From assembly GCF_027563465.1 (NCBI RefSeq), contig NZ_JAPFQA010000002.1, positions 62,001-126,000 of the forward strand: a DNA stretch of 64,000 bases, in the 5' to 3' direction. Below the pieces are notes generated by a model. The model worked only from the letters and a program-made list of their open reading frames with translations. It was not told the DNA's origin and searched no databases. Position 1 is the first letter of the stretch. Each line of letters begins with the position of its first letter. Both the position numbers and the translations under genes were made by a program. Below, piece by piece: positions 8,557-17,206 of the stretch. The stretch comes from Mesorhizobium qingshengii (GTDB lineage Bacteria; Pseudomonadota; Alphaproteobacteria; Rhizobiales; Rhizobiaceae).

Positions 8557-9393
8557 CTACGCCTCGTCCATCATCCGCGCGGTTCCCGACACCCTGATCG
8601 AGCTGCCCGGCGCGGGTGGAATGTCGGCATGCAAGCGCGAGCGCATGCCCATGTCCTCGCCCTGCACGACATCGATCGCGCCGCCATGCGGCCAGCCGAT
8701 GTCACGCAGATAGCCGGCGAAGGCGGCCGTCGACGCTCCCGTTGCCGGGTCCTCATAGACGCCACCGGAGGCAAACGGATTGCGCGTGTGGAACAGCCGA
8801 GGCGTTTCGGCATGGGCAAGCAGGATCGTCACCAGCCCTTCGCGCCGCATCAGGGCCTGGCCGGTTTTCAGATCGTAGCGCATGGCGGCCAACGCCTCGC
8901 GCGACTTGAGAACCAGCACAAGATGGTCCGCACCGCCATGGATCAAGGCCGGTGGAATGGCCGGATCGAGATCGCTGGATGCGTAGCCGAACAGCACTAG
9001 CGCCTCGGCAATGAGCTGCGGCGGTGCCGGCTTGCTGCGTGTCGGCGGCGACTGCAAGGCAGCAGCGACATTCGCGCCATCACGGAACCCTTCGACGGTG
9101 ATGCTCGCCTGGTTGAGGGTCAACGGGAAAATTCCATCGCCGAATTGCCGGACCAGCGCCGCACCAAGCGCAATGGTGGCATGGCCGCAGAAGGGAACTT
9201 CCGATTCCGGCGAGAAATAGCGGACCCGCCAGCCATTGCCGTCCGGTGCGGCAAAAGCGGTTTCCGAGAACCCGACTTCGGCCGCCATGCGCTGCATCGC
9301 GACTGCATCGGGCAAGACGTCGCCTATCAGGACTCCCGCGGGATTGCCGCCGGTGTCGCCATCCGAAAAGGCTGCGATTTTCAGTACGTCCAT
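8557..9393 (-). CDS. PhzF-family isomerase/epimerase-like protein
   Basis: This 278-residue protein matches the PhzF (diaminopimelate-epimerase-like) fold. Typical segments are FSDGDTGGNPAGV near the N-terminus, an SETAFA segment with the usual catalytic Glu position, VPFCGHATIALGAAL in the first domain and the EDPATGAS phosphate-like loop in the second. I start it at the ATG at 9393, preceded by GAGGTGGAAG; a longer frame to 9432 adds 13 unconserved residues. It is convergent with the flavin monooxygenase pair. Most PhzF homologues outside phenazine operons have no known substrate, and no other phenazine gene is present here. Confidence 0.88.
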   Translation of the reverse strand: MDVLKIAAFSDGDTGGNPAGVLIGDVLPDAVAMQRMAAEVGFSETAFAAPDGNGWRVRYFSPESEVPFCGHATIALGAALVRQFGDGIFPLTLNQASITVEGFRDGANVAAALQSPPTRSKPAPPQLIAEALVLFGYASSDLDPAIPPALIHGGADHLVLVLKSREALAAMRYDLKTGQALMRREGLVTILLAHAETPRLFHTRNPFASGGVYEDPATGASTAAFAGYLRDIGWPHGGAIDVVQGEDMGMRSRLHADIPPAPGSSIRVSGTARMMDEA

Positions 9394-9492
9394 CTGCTTC
9401 CACCTCGTACTCCCAAGGCGCGCAGGAAACACCCTCCCAAGTGATTTGAGAACCGAAGAAATCGACGAGCAGCTGTGACCTGATCGATGAGG

Positions 9493-10455
9493 TCAGCCGG
9501 CTGTCACCTTGTTACAACGCGCCTGGTGATCGGCATTTGACGCGGCTGTGTGAGTGACCAGCGCCGTCATGATCTCGGCGGCCGCGAGCGCCGCGATGAC
9601 TTGCGGGCGCTTGTCCTTGACGGCGTCGCCACCGATCGGTGAGACGAGGCGGGCAAGTTGCGCTTCGCTGCCGTCCACCGATTTCAGGAACCAGTTCCTG
9701 AACGTGGCTTTCTTGGTCTTCGAGCCGATCATGCCGACATAGGCGGTGTCGTCGCGTTTCAGCGCTTCCGCGACAATCAGGAAATCCAGCGCGTGGTCAT
9801 GGGTCAGGATGGCGAAAGCGGTACCGGCCGGAGCGTTTCGCACCTCGGCCTCGGGTATCGGCGTCAATCGCGTCTCGACGGTTTCCGGCATGCCTTCCAG
9901 CGCCTCGGCCCGTGTCTCGATGACGACGCCGCGCACCGGTAGAAGTGCGATCGTCGACGCCAGCGCCTGGCCGACATGGCCACCGCCAAAGATGTAGACA
10001 TGCGGCAGATGTGCCTCTTCGGCCTCCGCCGCAGCAATCAGGTCGGCTGCAAGCGCGGCATCGACGAGCCTGATCAGCACTTCGACGCGCCCGCCGCAAC
10101 ATTGTCCGATCTCGGGGCCTAGCGGCACGTCGAGCGTGGCGTACATCTCGTCGACTTCGAACCGGGTAGGGGCGCGCGTGGCACGACCATCCGTACCCCC
10201 ACCCCGGCCGGCTTTGCCGGCCGACCCTCCCCGCAAGGGGGAGGGTGAAGACCCGAGCATCTGCCTGGCCTTGTCGATCGCCATGTATTCGAGCTGACCG
10301 CCGCCGATCGTGCCTGACATCGTCGTCGCCGAGACGAGCATGAAGGCGCCCTTCTCGCGCGGTGTCGAGCCCTTGGTGCCGGCCACTTCGACCAAAGCGA
10401 CGCGGCCTTGCCCGGCAAGGAAGTCTTTCAGGCTTTGCACTTTCGAATTCATCAT
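9493..10455 (-). CDS. xdhC: Xanthine dehydrogenase accessory protein XdhC
   Basis: The protein of about 320 residues has the XdhC signature: GTKGSTPREKGAFML and SGTIGGGQLEY in the N-terminal domain, GQCCGGRVEVL, then a Rossmann-like FGGGHVGQALAS segment and a YVGMIGSKTKKA C-terminal block. XdhC binds and sulfurates the molybdenum cofactor and delivers it to XdhB. I place the start at the ATG-ATG at 10455-10450; a longer frame to 10983 is antisense-like extension into xdhB. The reading frame contains a palindromic repeat at about 10186-10250 that inserts a Gly/Pro/Arg-rich stretch after residue 66, between two conserved blocks. It is the third gene of xdhABC, 59 bases after xdhB. Confidence 0.92.
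   Translation of the reverse strand: MMNSKVQSLKDFLAGQGRVALVEVAGTKGSTPREKGAFMLVSATTMSGTIGGGQLEYMAIDKARQMLGSSPSPLRGGSAGKAGRGGGTDGRATRAPTRFEVDEMYATLDVPLGPEIGQCCGGRVEVLIRLVDAALAADLIAAAEAEEAHLPHVYIFGGGHVGQALASTIALLPVRGVVIETRAEALEGMPETVETRLTPIPEAEVRNAPAGTAFAILTHDHALDFLIVAEALKRDDTAYVGMIGSKTKKATFRNWFLKSVDGSEAQLARLVSPIGGDAVKDKRPQVIAALAAAEIMTALVTHTAASNADHQARCNKVTAG
10186..10250. repeat. Palindromic element inside the xdhC reading frame
   Basis: Two hairpins lie here in tandem: GGCCGGC-TTT-GCCGGCC and CCCTCCCC-GCAA-GGGGGAGGG. They have the look of a mobile intergenic palindrome, yet they sit within xdhC and keep its frame open, coding for residues around SSPSPLRGGSAGKAGRGGG. The flanking conserved XdhC blocks remain in frame. 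Confidence 0.75.
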
Positions 10456-10514
10456 TCGCATTCCCGTGCGGGAAACATAGAGTTTTCCGGCCCGAATTGC
10501 ACGTTTTGCCAGCC

Positions 10515-12863
10515 TCAGGCCTTGGCCTCGTCTTTCAGCCGCTCGATCGTCATCAGCACGCGTTCGGGTGTCGCGGGGGCATCGAGGCGCGGACAGATCT
10601 TGTGGTCGGCGACGCTTGCCACCGCGTCCGACAGCGCATGGAGTACCGACATGCCGAGCGGGAACGGTGGCTCGCCGACCGCCTTGGAGCGGTGGATCGT
10701 CGGCTCGCCTGCCTCCGGCCAGTCGGCCAAGGTGACGTTGAAGATCTTCGGCCGGTCGGAGGCGAGCGGGATCTTGTAGGTCGACGGCGCATGGGTGCGC
10801 AGCCGGCCCTTGGCGTCCCACCACAATTCCTCCGTCGTCAGCCAGCCCATCCCCTGGATGAAGCCGCCTTCGACCTGGCCGAGGTCGATGGCGCGGTTCA
10901 GCGAGCGGCCGGTCTCGTGCAGGATATCGGTGCGCTCTACCATGTACTCGCCGGTCAGCGTGTCGACCGAGACTTCCGAGCACGAGGCGCCATAGGCGAA
11001 ATAGTAGAAGGGGCGGCCTTCGCCCTTGTCGCGGTTCCAGTGGATTTTCGGCGTCTTGTAGAAGCCCGCCGCCGAAAGCTGGATGCGAGCCATGTAGGCC
11101 TGCTTGACGAGGTCGGCGAAAGCGATCTCCTGGTTGCCGATGCGCACCCGGTTGGGCAGGAACAGCACCTGATCGCGCGGCACCTGGTATTTTTCAGCGG
11201 CGAAATCGGTCAGCCGATCCTTGATCTGGCGAGCGCCGTTCTGCGCCGCCATGCCGTTGAGGTCGGTGCCGGACGACGCCGCCGTGGCCGAGGTGTTCGG
11301 CACCTTGCCGGTGGTGGTCGCGGTGATCTTCACCTGGTCGAGGTCGATCTGGAATTCCTCCGCCACCACCTGCGCCACCTTGACGTAGAGGCCCTGCCCC
11401 ATCTCCGTGCCGCCGTGGTTCAGATGCACCGAACCGTCGTTGTATACATGCACCAGCGCTCCAGCCTGGTTGTAGTGCGTGGCCGTGAACGAGATGCCGA
11501 ACTTGACCGGCGTCAGCGCCAGGCCGCGCTTGATGAAGCGGCTGTTGGCATTGAAGGCCGATATTTCGCGCCGCCGCCGGGCATAGCTGGCGCTCTCCTC
11601 CAGTTCGGCGACGATGCGCTGGATGATGTTGTCCTCAACCGTCTGGTGGTAGGGCGTGATGTTGCGGTCCGAGGTGCCATAAAAGTTCTTCTTGCGGATC
11701 TCGAGCGGGTCCTTGTCGACGGCAAAGGCGACCTCGTCGATGACGCGTTCGGCGCCGACCATGCCTTGCGGACCGCCGAACCCACGGAAGGCGGTGTTCG
11801 ACACGGTGTTGGTGTAGAGCGGCGCCGACTGGGCATGCACCGCCGGCCAGAAATAGGTGTTGTCGCAATGGAACAGCGCGCGATCTGTGACCGGGCCTGA
11901 CAGATCCGCCGAGAAACCGCAGCGCGCCGCGAACATGAAATCGACACCCAGAATGTTGCCCTCGTCGTCGAAGCCGACTTCGTAGTCGACGAGGAAATCA
12001 TGCCGCTTGCCGGTGGCGATCATGTCGTCGTCGCGGTCGGGCCGGATTTTCACGGCGCGATGGTGTTTCTTGGCAGCGATGGCTGCGAGCGCGGCAAACT
12101 GATTGCCTTGCGTTTCCTTGCCGCCAAAGCCGCCGCCCATGCGGCGGATTTCCACCGTGATGGCGTTGCTCGGCACGCCGAGCGCATGGCTGACCATGTG
12201 CTGGATTTCGCTCGGATGCTGGGTCGAGGAATAGATGGTGACGTCCTGGTCTTCGCCGGGAACGGCCATCGCGATATGGCCTTCGAGGTAGAAATGCTCC
12301 TGACCGCCGACGCGCATTTTTCCTTTCAGCCGGCGCGGCGCCTGACGGATCGCTGTGGCGGCATCGCCGCGCTTCAGCGTGAGTGGCGGCGTGACGAGCT
12401 TGTCCTTTTTCGGATCGAGCGCGCCGATGTCGGTGACGAAGGGCAATTCCTTGTATTCGACCTTGGCCAGCCTGGTTGCGCGACGCGCCTGCTCGCGCGT
12501 TTCAGCGATGACACAGAAGATCGGCTGGCCGTAGAACTCGACCTTGCCGTCGGCGAGCACCGGCTCGTCGTGGCGGCCGGTCGGCGAAATGTCATTCTCG
12601 CCCGGCACGTCCTTTGCCGTCAGCACGTCGACGACTCCCGGAGCGGCGCGCACCGCCGAAAGGTCCATGCTGGTGATGGTGGCGTGCGCCGCAGCCGAAA
12701 GACCGAGGCAGCCATGCAGCGTGCCGGCCGGTTCCGGCATGTCGTCGATATAGATGGCGGTGCCGCTGACATGCTTGTGGGCGGAATCATGCCGCTGATC
12801 GGTGGCGACGCCGCCGATGATCTTCTGCGCCTTGAGATTTGATGTGGCGTGCTTGTTCATCAT
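10515..12863 (-). CDS. xdhB: Xanthine dehydrogenase, molybdenum-binding subunit
   Basis: The 782-residue subunit carries the molybdopterin site of xanthine dehydrogenase, which oxidises hypoxanthine and xanthine to urate. Recognisable motifs are GGGFGGKETQG (cofactor loop), RGFGGPQGM (substrate-binding Arg region), HGGTEMGQGLY and the C-terminal GEPPFPLGMS, close to the GEPP segment holding the catalytic Glu in this family. The start overlaps the xdhA stop in an ATGATGA junction (12860-12863), so translation is coupled. The length is as expected for bacterial XdhB. The order xdhA-xdhB-xdhC is the classical one. Confidence 0.96.
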   Translation of the reverse strand: MMNKHATSNLKAQKIIGGVATDQRHDSAHKHVSGTAIYIDDMPEPAGTLHGCLGLSAAAHATITSMDLSAVRAAPGVVDVLTAKDVPGENDISPTGRHDEPVLADGKVEFYGQPIFCVIAETREQARRATRLAKVEYKELPFVTDIGALDPKKDKLVTPPLTLKRGDAATAIRQAPRRLKGKMRVGGQEHFYLEGHIAMAVPGEDQDVTIYSSTQHPSEIQHMVSHALGVPSNAITVEIRRMGGGFGGKETQGNQFAALAAIAAKKHHRAVKIRPDRDDDMIATGKRHDFLVDYEVGFDDEGNILGVDFMFAARCGFSADLSGPVTDRALFHCDNTYFWPAVHAQSAPLYTNTVSNTAFRGFGGPQGMVGAERVIDEVAFAVDKDPLEIRKKNFYGTSDRNITPYHQTVEDNIIQRIVAELEESASYARRRREISAFNANSRFIKRGLALTPVKFGISFTATHYNQAGALVHVYNDGSVHLNHGGTEMGQGLYVKVAQVVAEEFQIDLDQVKITATTTGKVPNTSATAASSGTDLNGMAAQNGARQIKDRLTDFAAEKYQVPRDQVLFLPNRVRIGNQEIAFADLVKQAYMARIQLSAAGFYKTPKIHWNRDKGEGRPFYYFAYGASCSEVSVDTLTGEYMVERTDILHETGRSLNRAIDLGQVEGGFIQGMGWLTTEELWWDAKGRLRTHAPSTYKIPLASDRPKIFNVTLADWPEAGEPTIHRSKAVGEPPFPLGMSVLHALSDAVASVADHKICPRLDAPATPERVLMTIERLKDEAKA

Positions 12864-14341
12864 GCCGCCTCGTTGCGGGACACCTGGAAGGGCGCCCTGG
12901 TGCCGGTGGTTTCGACAAAGAAGCGCAACAACAGGTTCCTGGCCGCAAGAGCCCGGTATTCGGCTGACGCCCGCATGTCGGTGAGCGGGGTGAAATCCTT
13001 GGCGTATTCCGCCATCGCCGCCTCGACCGTTTCTTCGGTCCAAGGCTTGCCGAGCAGCGCTTTTTCGACAGAAGACGCCCGCTTCGGCGTCGCCGCCATA
13101 CCGCCATAGGCGATGCGCACATCCGTGACCGTGCCGTCCTTGGCCAGTGTCAGGAAGAAAGCGCCGAGTGCCGCAGTGATGTCCTCGTCGCGGCGCTTGG
13201 TGATCTTGTAGACGGCGAATTTCGTTGCCTTGGCCGGCACGGGCACATGCACCGCCTCGACGAATTCGCCTGGCCGCCGGTCCTGTTTGCCATAGGCAAT
13301 GAAGAAGGTTTCGAGCGGTATCGTGCGCCGCTTCCTGCCCTTGCGCAGCGTCAGCCGCGCGCCGAGCGCGATCAAGGGCGGCGGCGTGTCGCCGATCGGC
13401 GAACCGTTGGCGATGTTGCCGCCGATCGTGCCCATGTTGCGCACCTGTTCGCCGCCGATGCGATCAAAAAGCGGCCCCAGCGCCGGGACACGCTTGGCCA
13501 GCATCGAGAAGGCTTCGGTGTAAGTAACGCCGGCGCCGATCGAGATAACGCCGCTGTCTTCGGAGATGGTGCACAGCCCGTCGAGATCGCCGATGAAGAT
13601 CACCGGCGAGATGTCGCGCATGTGCTTGGTCACCCACAGGCCGACATCGGTCGAACCGGCAACGATGGTGGCGCCGGGTTCCTTGTCGAGCACGGCGGCG
13701 AAATCGTCGACGTTGGCCGGCACGACTAGGCGCGCCTTGCCGCCGCCGATCTCGACCCGCGCGCCGTCATGCATCGCCTCGAGCTTTGCCGTGATCGCCT
13801 TGCGCTCCACCGCCAACGGATCCTTCGCCGCTTTGCCATAGCTGGAGATGGTATGTGCCGCGCGCATGATCGCCTCGTAGCCGGTGCAACGGCAGAGATT
13901 GCCCTGCAACGCCTTTTCGATAGCAGCGTTCGATGGGTCGGGCGATTTCATCCACAGGCCATAGAGCGACATGACAAAGCCCGGCGTGCAGAAGCCGCAT
14001 TGCGAGCCGTGGCAATCGACCATCGCCTGCTGTACCGGATGCAGCTTGCCAGCCTCGCCGCGCAGGTGCTCGACGGTCACGACATGGGTACCGTCCAGCG
14101 AGCCGAGGAAGCGGATGCAGGCATTGACGCTTTCATAGACCAGCCCGCCGGCCGAAAGCTTGCCGACCAGGACAGTGCAGGCGCCGCAATCGCCTTCGGC
14201 GCAGCCTTCCTTGGTGCCGCGCAGCGACCGGTTGAGCCGCAGCCAGTCGAGCAAGGTCTCATCGGGCGCCACCTTTGCGAGCGTGACGTCCTCGCCATTG
14301 AGGATGAAGCGTATCTCGTTGCGGATACTGACCTTGGCCAC
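12860..14341 (-). CDS. xdhA: Xanthine dehydrogenase, FAD/iron-sulfur subunit
   Basis: The 493-residue subunit has two [2Fe-2S] modules at the N-terminus (CAEGDCGACTVLVG and QCGFCTPGFV...GNLCRCTGY, residues about 40-155). A FAD-binding domain with GSTDVGLWVT and TIGGNIANGSPIGD follows, then a CO-dehydrogenase flavoprotein C-terminal domain. It passes electrons from the molybdenum site in XdhB to NAD+. Downstream it overlaps xdhB by four bases; upstream, the 5-hydroxyisourate hydrolase gene ends only three bases before its own coding region in the same direction. The operon therefore probably begins with uraH. Confidence 0.96.
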   Translation of the reverse strand: MAKVSIRNEIRFILNGEDVTLAKVAPDETLLDWLRLNRSLRGTKEGCAEGDCGACTVLVGKLSAGGLVYESVNACIRFLGSLDGTHVVTVEHLRGEAGKLHPVQQAMVDCHGSQCGFCTPGFVMSLYGLWMKSPDPSNAAIEKALQGNLCRCTGYEAIMRAAHTISSYGKAAKDPLAVERKAITAKLEAMHDGARVEIGGGKARLVVPANVDDFAAVLDKEPGATIVAGSTDVGLWVTKHMRDISPVIFIGDLDGLCTISEDSGVISIGAGVTYTEAFSMLAKRVPALGPLFDRIGGEQVRNMGTIGGNIANGSPIGDTPPPLIALGARLTLRKGRKRRTIPLETFFIAYGKQDRRPGEFVEAVHVPVPAKATKFAVYKITKRRDEDITAALGAFFLTLAKDGTVTDVRIAYGGMAATPKRASSVEKALLGKPWTEETVEAAMAEYAKDFTPLTDMRASAEYRALAARNLLLRFFVETTGTRAPFQVSRNEAA

Positions 14342-14344
14342 GCC

Positions 14345-14719
14345 TCAACTCCCCCTGTAAGTCGAATAGCCGTAGGGCGAGACGAGCAGCGGCACATGGT
14401 AGTGCACCGGCTCGGCCATGCCGAAGCGGATCGGCACGCTGTCGAGGAAGGCCGGCTCCGGCAGCCTTGTTCCCTGCCGCCGCAGATAGTCGCCGGCGGC
14501 GAACACCAGTTCGTATTCTCCCGTGCGGAATTCCGCGCCCGCCAGCAACGGCGCGTCGCAACGGCCATCGGCATTGGTGACAACAGTCTTCAGATGTGTC
14601 CGCGCGTCGCCATTGAGGTGAAAAAGCGCTATCGACAGCCCCGCCGCCGGCTTGCCGGTCGCCGTGTCGAGGACGTGGGTCGTCAGACGTCCGCCATCGG
14701 CTTTCGACGTTTCTGCCAT
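14345..14719 (-). CDS. uraH: 5-hydroxyisourate hydrolase (transthyretin-like)
   Basis: The 124-residue protein hydrolyses 5-hydroxyisourate to OHCU. It has the transthyretin-like fold signatures: [17 protein letters not shown] near the N-terminus, a DGRC segment, [19 protein letters not shown] with the C-terminal YRGS tetrapeptide that forms the active site. The ATG at 14719 is preceded by GGAGGCGGCC; an upstream frame extension lacks conservation. It is the first gene of the leftward uraH-xdhABC set and supplies the step directly after PuuD. Confidence 0.95.
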   Translation of the reverse strand: MAETSKADGGRLTTHVLDTATGKPAAGLSIALFHLNGDARTHLKTVVTNADGRCDAPLLAGAEFRTGEYELVFAAGDYLRRQGTRLPEPAFLDSVPIRFGMAEPVHYHVPLLVSPYGYSTYRGS

Positions 14720-14913
14720 TGGCCGCCTCCCATTTCCAGTATGAACGAATTGGCCCGATACAATCGAACATAGTGATGAATTGTGCGCCAATTAAAGGCC
14801 ATGCATAAGTCCCGGTCGAGCGGAGCGCGACAAAAACACTTTCAAAAATTTTCGGGGGAATGCGCGGGCAACCCTTTCGACTATCCTCATCACAATATCC
14901 GGCAGGAGTGACA
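14720..14913. promoter_or_regulatory. Divergent promoter region between uraH-xdhABC and puuE-allE-allA
   Basis: The 194-base gap separates two divergent purine-catabolism operons and is AT-richer than its surroundings. An imperfect inverted repeat ATTGGC (about 14749-14754) ... GCCAAT (about 14788-14793) could be a shared regulator site. No promoter elements can be assigned with certainty. Confidence 0.4.
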
Positions 14914-16332
14914 ATGCGTTACGAACGGGACATGCGCGGCTACGGAGCCAATCCGCCGGATCCGAAATGGCCTGGTGGTGCGCATATCGCCGTGCAGTTC
15001 GTCGTCAACTACGAGGAGGGCGGCGAGAACTGCGTGCTGCATGGCGACAAGGCGTCGGAAGCCTTCCTGTCGGAAATCGTCGGCGCGGCACCCTGGGTGG
15101 GGCAGCGCCATTGGAACATGGAATCGATCTACGAGTACGGTGCCCGCGCCGGCTTCTGGCGGCTCCATCGCCTGTTCACCGAGGCCAAGGTGCCCGTCAC
15201 CTGCTACGGCGTCGCCACCGCGCTCGCCCGGTCGCCCGACCAGGTCACGGCGATGCAGGAAGCCGGCTGGGAGATCGCTTCGCACGGGTTGAAGTGGATC
15301 GACTATCGCGACCACAGCGCCGAGGACGAGCGCCGCGATCTCGAAGCGGCGATCCGACTGCACTACGAAGTGACGGGCGCACGCCCGACCGGCTGGTACA
15401 CGGGCCGCACATCGGTCAACACGGTGCGGCTGGCGGCGGAAGAAGGCGGCTTCGACTATGTGTCGGACACCTATGACGACGAACTGCCTTACTGGTTCGA
15501 GCACGAGGGCGGCACACAGCTCATCATTCCCTACACGCTCGACGCCAACGACATGCGCTTCGCCACGCCGCAAGGGTTCAATTCGGGCGACCAGTTCTTC
15601 GCCTATCTCAAAGATAGCTTCGACACGCTCTATGCCGAGGGCAAGGCCGGCCGGCCGCGCATGATGAACATCGGCCTGCATTGCCGCCTCGTCGGGCGGC
15701 CGGGCCGGGTGGCGGCGCTGAAACGCTTCGTCGACTATGTGAAGTCGCACGACAAGGTCTGGCTGGCGCGGCGCATCGATATCGCCAGGCACTGGCAAGA
15801 GGTCAATCCTTACCAGCCGGCGGCACTGCGTCCGTCGAAGATGGAATTCGAGGCCTTCGTTCACACCTTCGGCGGCGTGTTCGAGCATTCGCCATGGATC
15901 GCCGAACGCGCCTATGAGCTGGAGCTGGGCCCGGCGCACGACACCTCGGGCGGCCTGCACAATGCACTTTGCCGCATCTTCCGCGCCGCAAGCGAGATTG
16001 AGCGGCTCGGCGTGCTCAATGCCCATCCCGATCTTGCCGGCAAGCTGGCAAAAGCCAAGCGGCTGACGGCGGAATCGACCAGGGAACAGGCCTCGGCTGG
16101 CCTCGACGCGCTGACCGACAAGGAGCGCGAACTGTTCTCCAAGCTCAATGCCGCCTACGTCACCACCTTCGGCTTCCCTTTCATCATCGCGGTGAAGGGC
16201 AAGACCAAGGAGGAAATCCTGGCGGAGTTCGAAACGCGCATCGGCAACGGCCGCGGCGTCGAATTCGAGACCGCCTGCAGACAGGTCGAGCGCATAGCCC
16301 TGCTCCGCCTCAAGGACATGCTTCCACAATAG
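14914..16332 (+). CDS. puuE: Fused allantoinase (PuuE) and OHCU decarboxylase (UraD)
   Basis: The 472-residue protein has two domains. Residues 1 to about 310 are a polysaccharide-deacetylase-fold allantoinase of the PuuE type (RDMRGYGANPPDPKWPGGA, NYEEGGE, HGLKWIDY, TGRTSVNTV), which opens allantoin to allantoate. Residues about 320-472 are a 2-oxo-4-hydroxy-4-carboxy-5-ureidoimidazoline decarboxylase (FGGVFEHSPWIAERA, LNAHPDLAGKLA, FGFPFIIAVKGK), which makes S-allantoin from OHCU. The two activities are consecutive, so the fusion joins two pathway steps. A GGCAGGAG site supports the ATG at 14914. It is followed after ten bases by the ureidoglycine aminohydrolase gene. Confidence 0.94.
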   Translation: MRYERDMRGYGANPPDPKWPGGAHIAVQFVVNYEEGGENCVLHGDKASEAFLSEIVGAAPWVGQRHWNMESIYEYGARAGFWRLHRLFTEAKVPVTCYGVATALARSPDQVTAMQEAGWEIASHGLKWIDYRDHSAEDERRDLEAAIRLHYEVTGARPTGWYTGRTSVNTVRLAAEEGGFDYVSDTYDDELPYWFEHEGGTQLIIPYTLDANDMRFATPQGFNSGDQFFAYLKDSFDTLYAEGKAGRPRMMNIGLHCRLVGRPGRVAALKRFVDYVKSHDKVWLARRIDIARHWQEVNPYQPAALRPSKMEFEAFVHTFGGVFEHSPWIAERAYELELGPAHDTSGGLHNALCRIFRAASEIERLGVLNAHPDLAGKLAKAKRLTAESTREQASAGLDALTDKERELFSKLNAAYVTTFGFPFIIAVKGKTKEEILAEFETRIGNGRGVEFETACRQVERIALLRLKDMLPQ

Positions 16333-16342
16333 GTTTGAACCC

Positions 16343-17206
16343 ATGGATACGATCAGGATGCCCGACCGAACCTATTACGCGCCGCATGGCGGCCATTCCG
16401 GCCAGAACGAGCTGCTGACCGGCCGCGCCGTCTTCACCGAGGCTTATGCCGTCATTCCCAGGGGTGTGATGCAGGACATCGTCACCAGCGCCTTGCCGTT
16501 CTGGGACAAGACCCGCGTCTGGATATTGTCGCGACCGCTGTCCGGTTTTGCCGAGACCTTCTCGCAATACATCGTCGAGGTCGCGCCCGGCGGCGGCAGC
16601 GAGCGGCCGGAACCGGATGAAGGCGCCGAGGGCGCCCTGTTCGTGGTCGAGGGCGAACTGACGGTTCTGCTCGCCGGCAAGAAGCATCGTTTGAAGCCCG
16701 GCGGCTTTGCCTTCCTGCCACCGGCAAGCGGCTGGACGGTTCGCAACGAAAGCAAGGCCGATGTCCGCTTCCACTGGATTCGCAAGGCTTACGAAGCTGT
16801 CGACGGCTTGGAGACACCTGAAGCCTTCTTCACCAACGAACAGGAGATCGCGCCGTCGCCGATGCCCGGCACCGAGGGCCACTGGGCAACGACGCGGTTC
16901 GTCGATCCGGCCGATTTGCGCCACGACATGCACATGACCATCGTCACGCTCGAGCCGGGCGCGGTCATTCCCTTTGCCGAGACCCACGTCATGGAGCACG
17001 GGCTCTATGTGCTGGAAGGCAAGGCGGTCTATCGCCTCAACCAGGACTGGGTCGAGGTCGAGGCCGGCGACTATATGTGGCTGCGCGCCTTCTGCCCGCA
17101 GGCCTGCTATGCCGGCGGCCCGGGAAAATTCCGCTATCTGCTCTACAAGGACGTCAACCGGCACGCCAAACTTGGCGGGGCGGGCCTCGGAGATCGCGCG
17201 CGGTGA
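16343..17206 (+). CDS. allE: (S)-ureidoglycine aminohydrolase, bicupin
   Basis: The 287-residue protein has two cupin domains. It opens with RTYYAPHGGHSGQNELLTGRA, a hallmark of YlbA/AllE enzymes, and the second cupin carries the metal-ligand pattern around PFAETHVMEHGLYVLEGKAVY. AllE hydrolyses S-ureidoglycine to S-ureidoglycolate and ammonia in a Mn-dependent reaction. It sits between the fused allantoinase and ureidoglycolate lyase, and its stop overlaps the next start (GTGA), fitting a stepwise pathway operon. Confidence 0.92.
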   Translation: MDTIRMPDRTYYAPHGGHSGQNELLTGRAVFTEAYAVIPRGVMQDIVTSALPFWDKTRVWILSRPLSGFAETFSQYIVEVAPGGGSERPEPDEGAEGALFVVEGELTVLLAGKKHRLKPGGFAFLPPASGWTVRNESKADVRFHWIRKAYEAVDGLETPEAFFTNEQEIAPSPMPGTEGHWATTRFVDPADLRHDMHMTIVTLEPGAVIPFAETHVMEHGLYVLEGKAVYRLNQDWVEVEAGDYMWLRAFCPQACYAGGPGKFRYLLYKDVNRHAKLGGAGLGDRAR

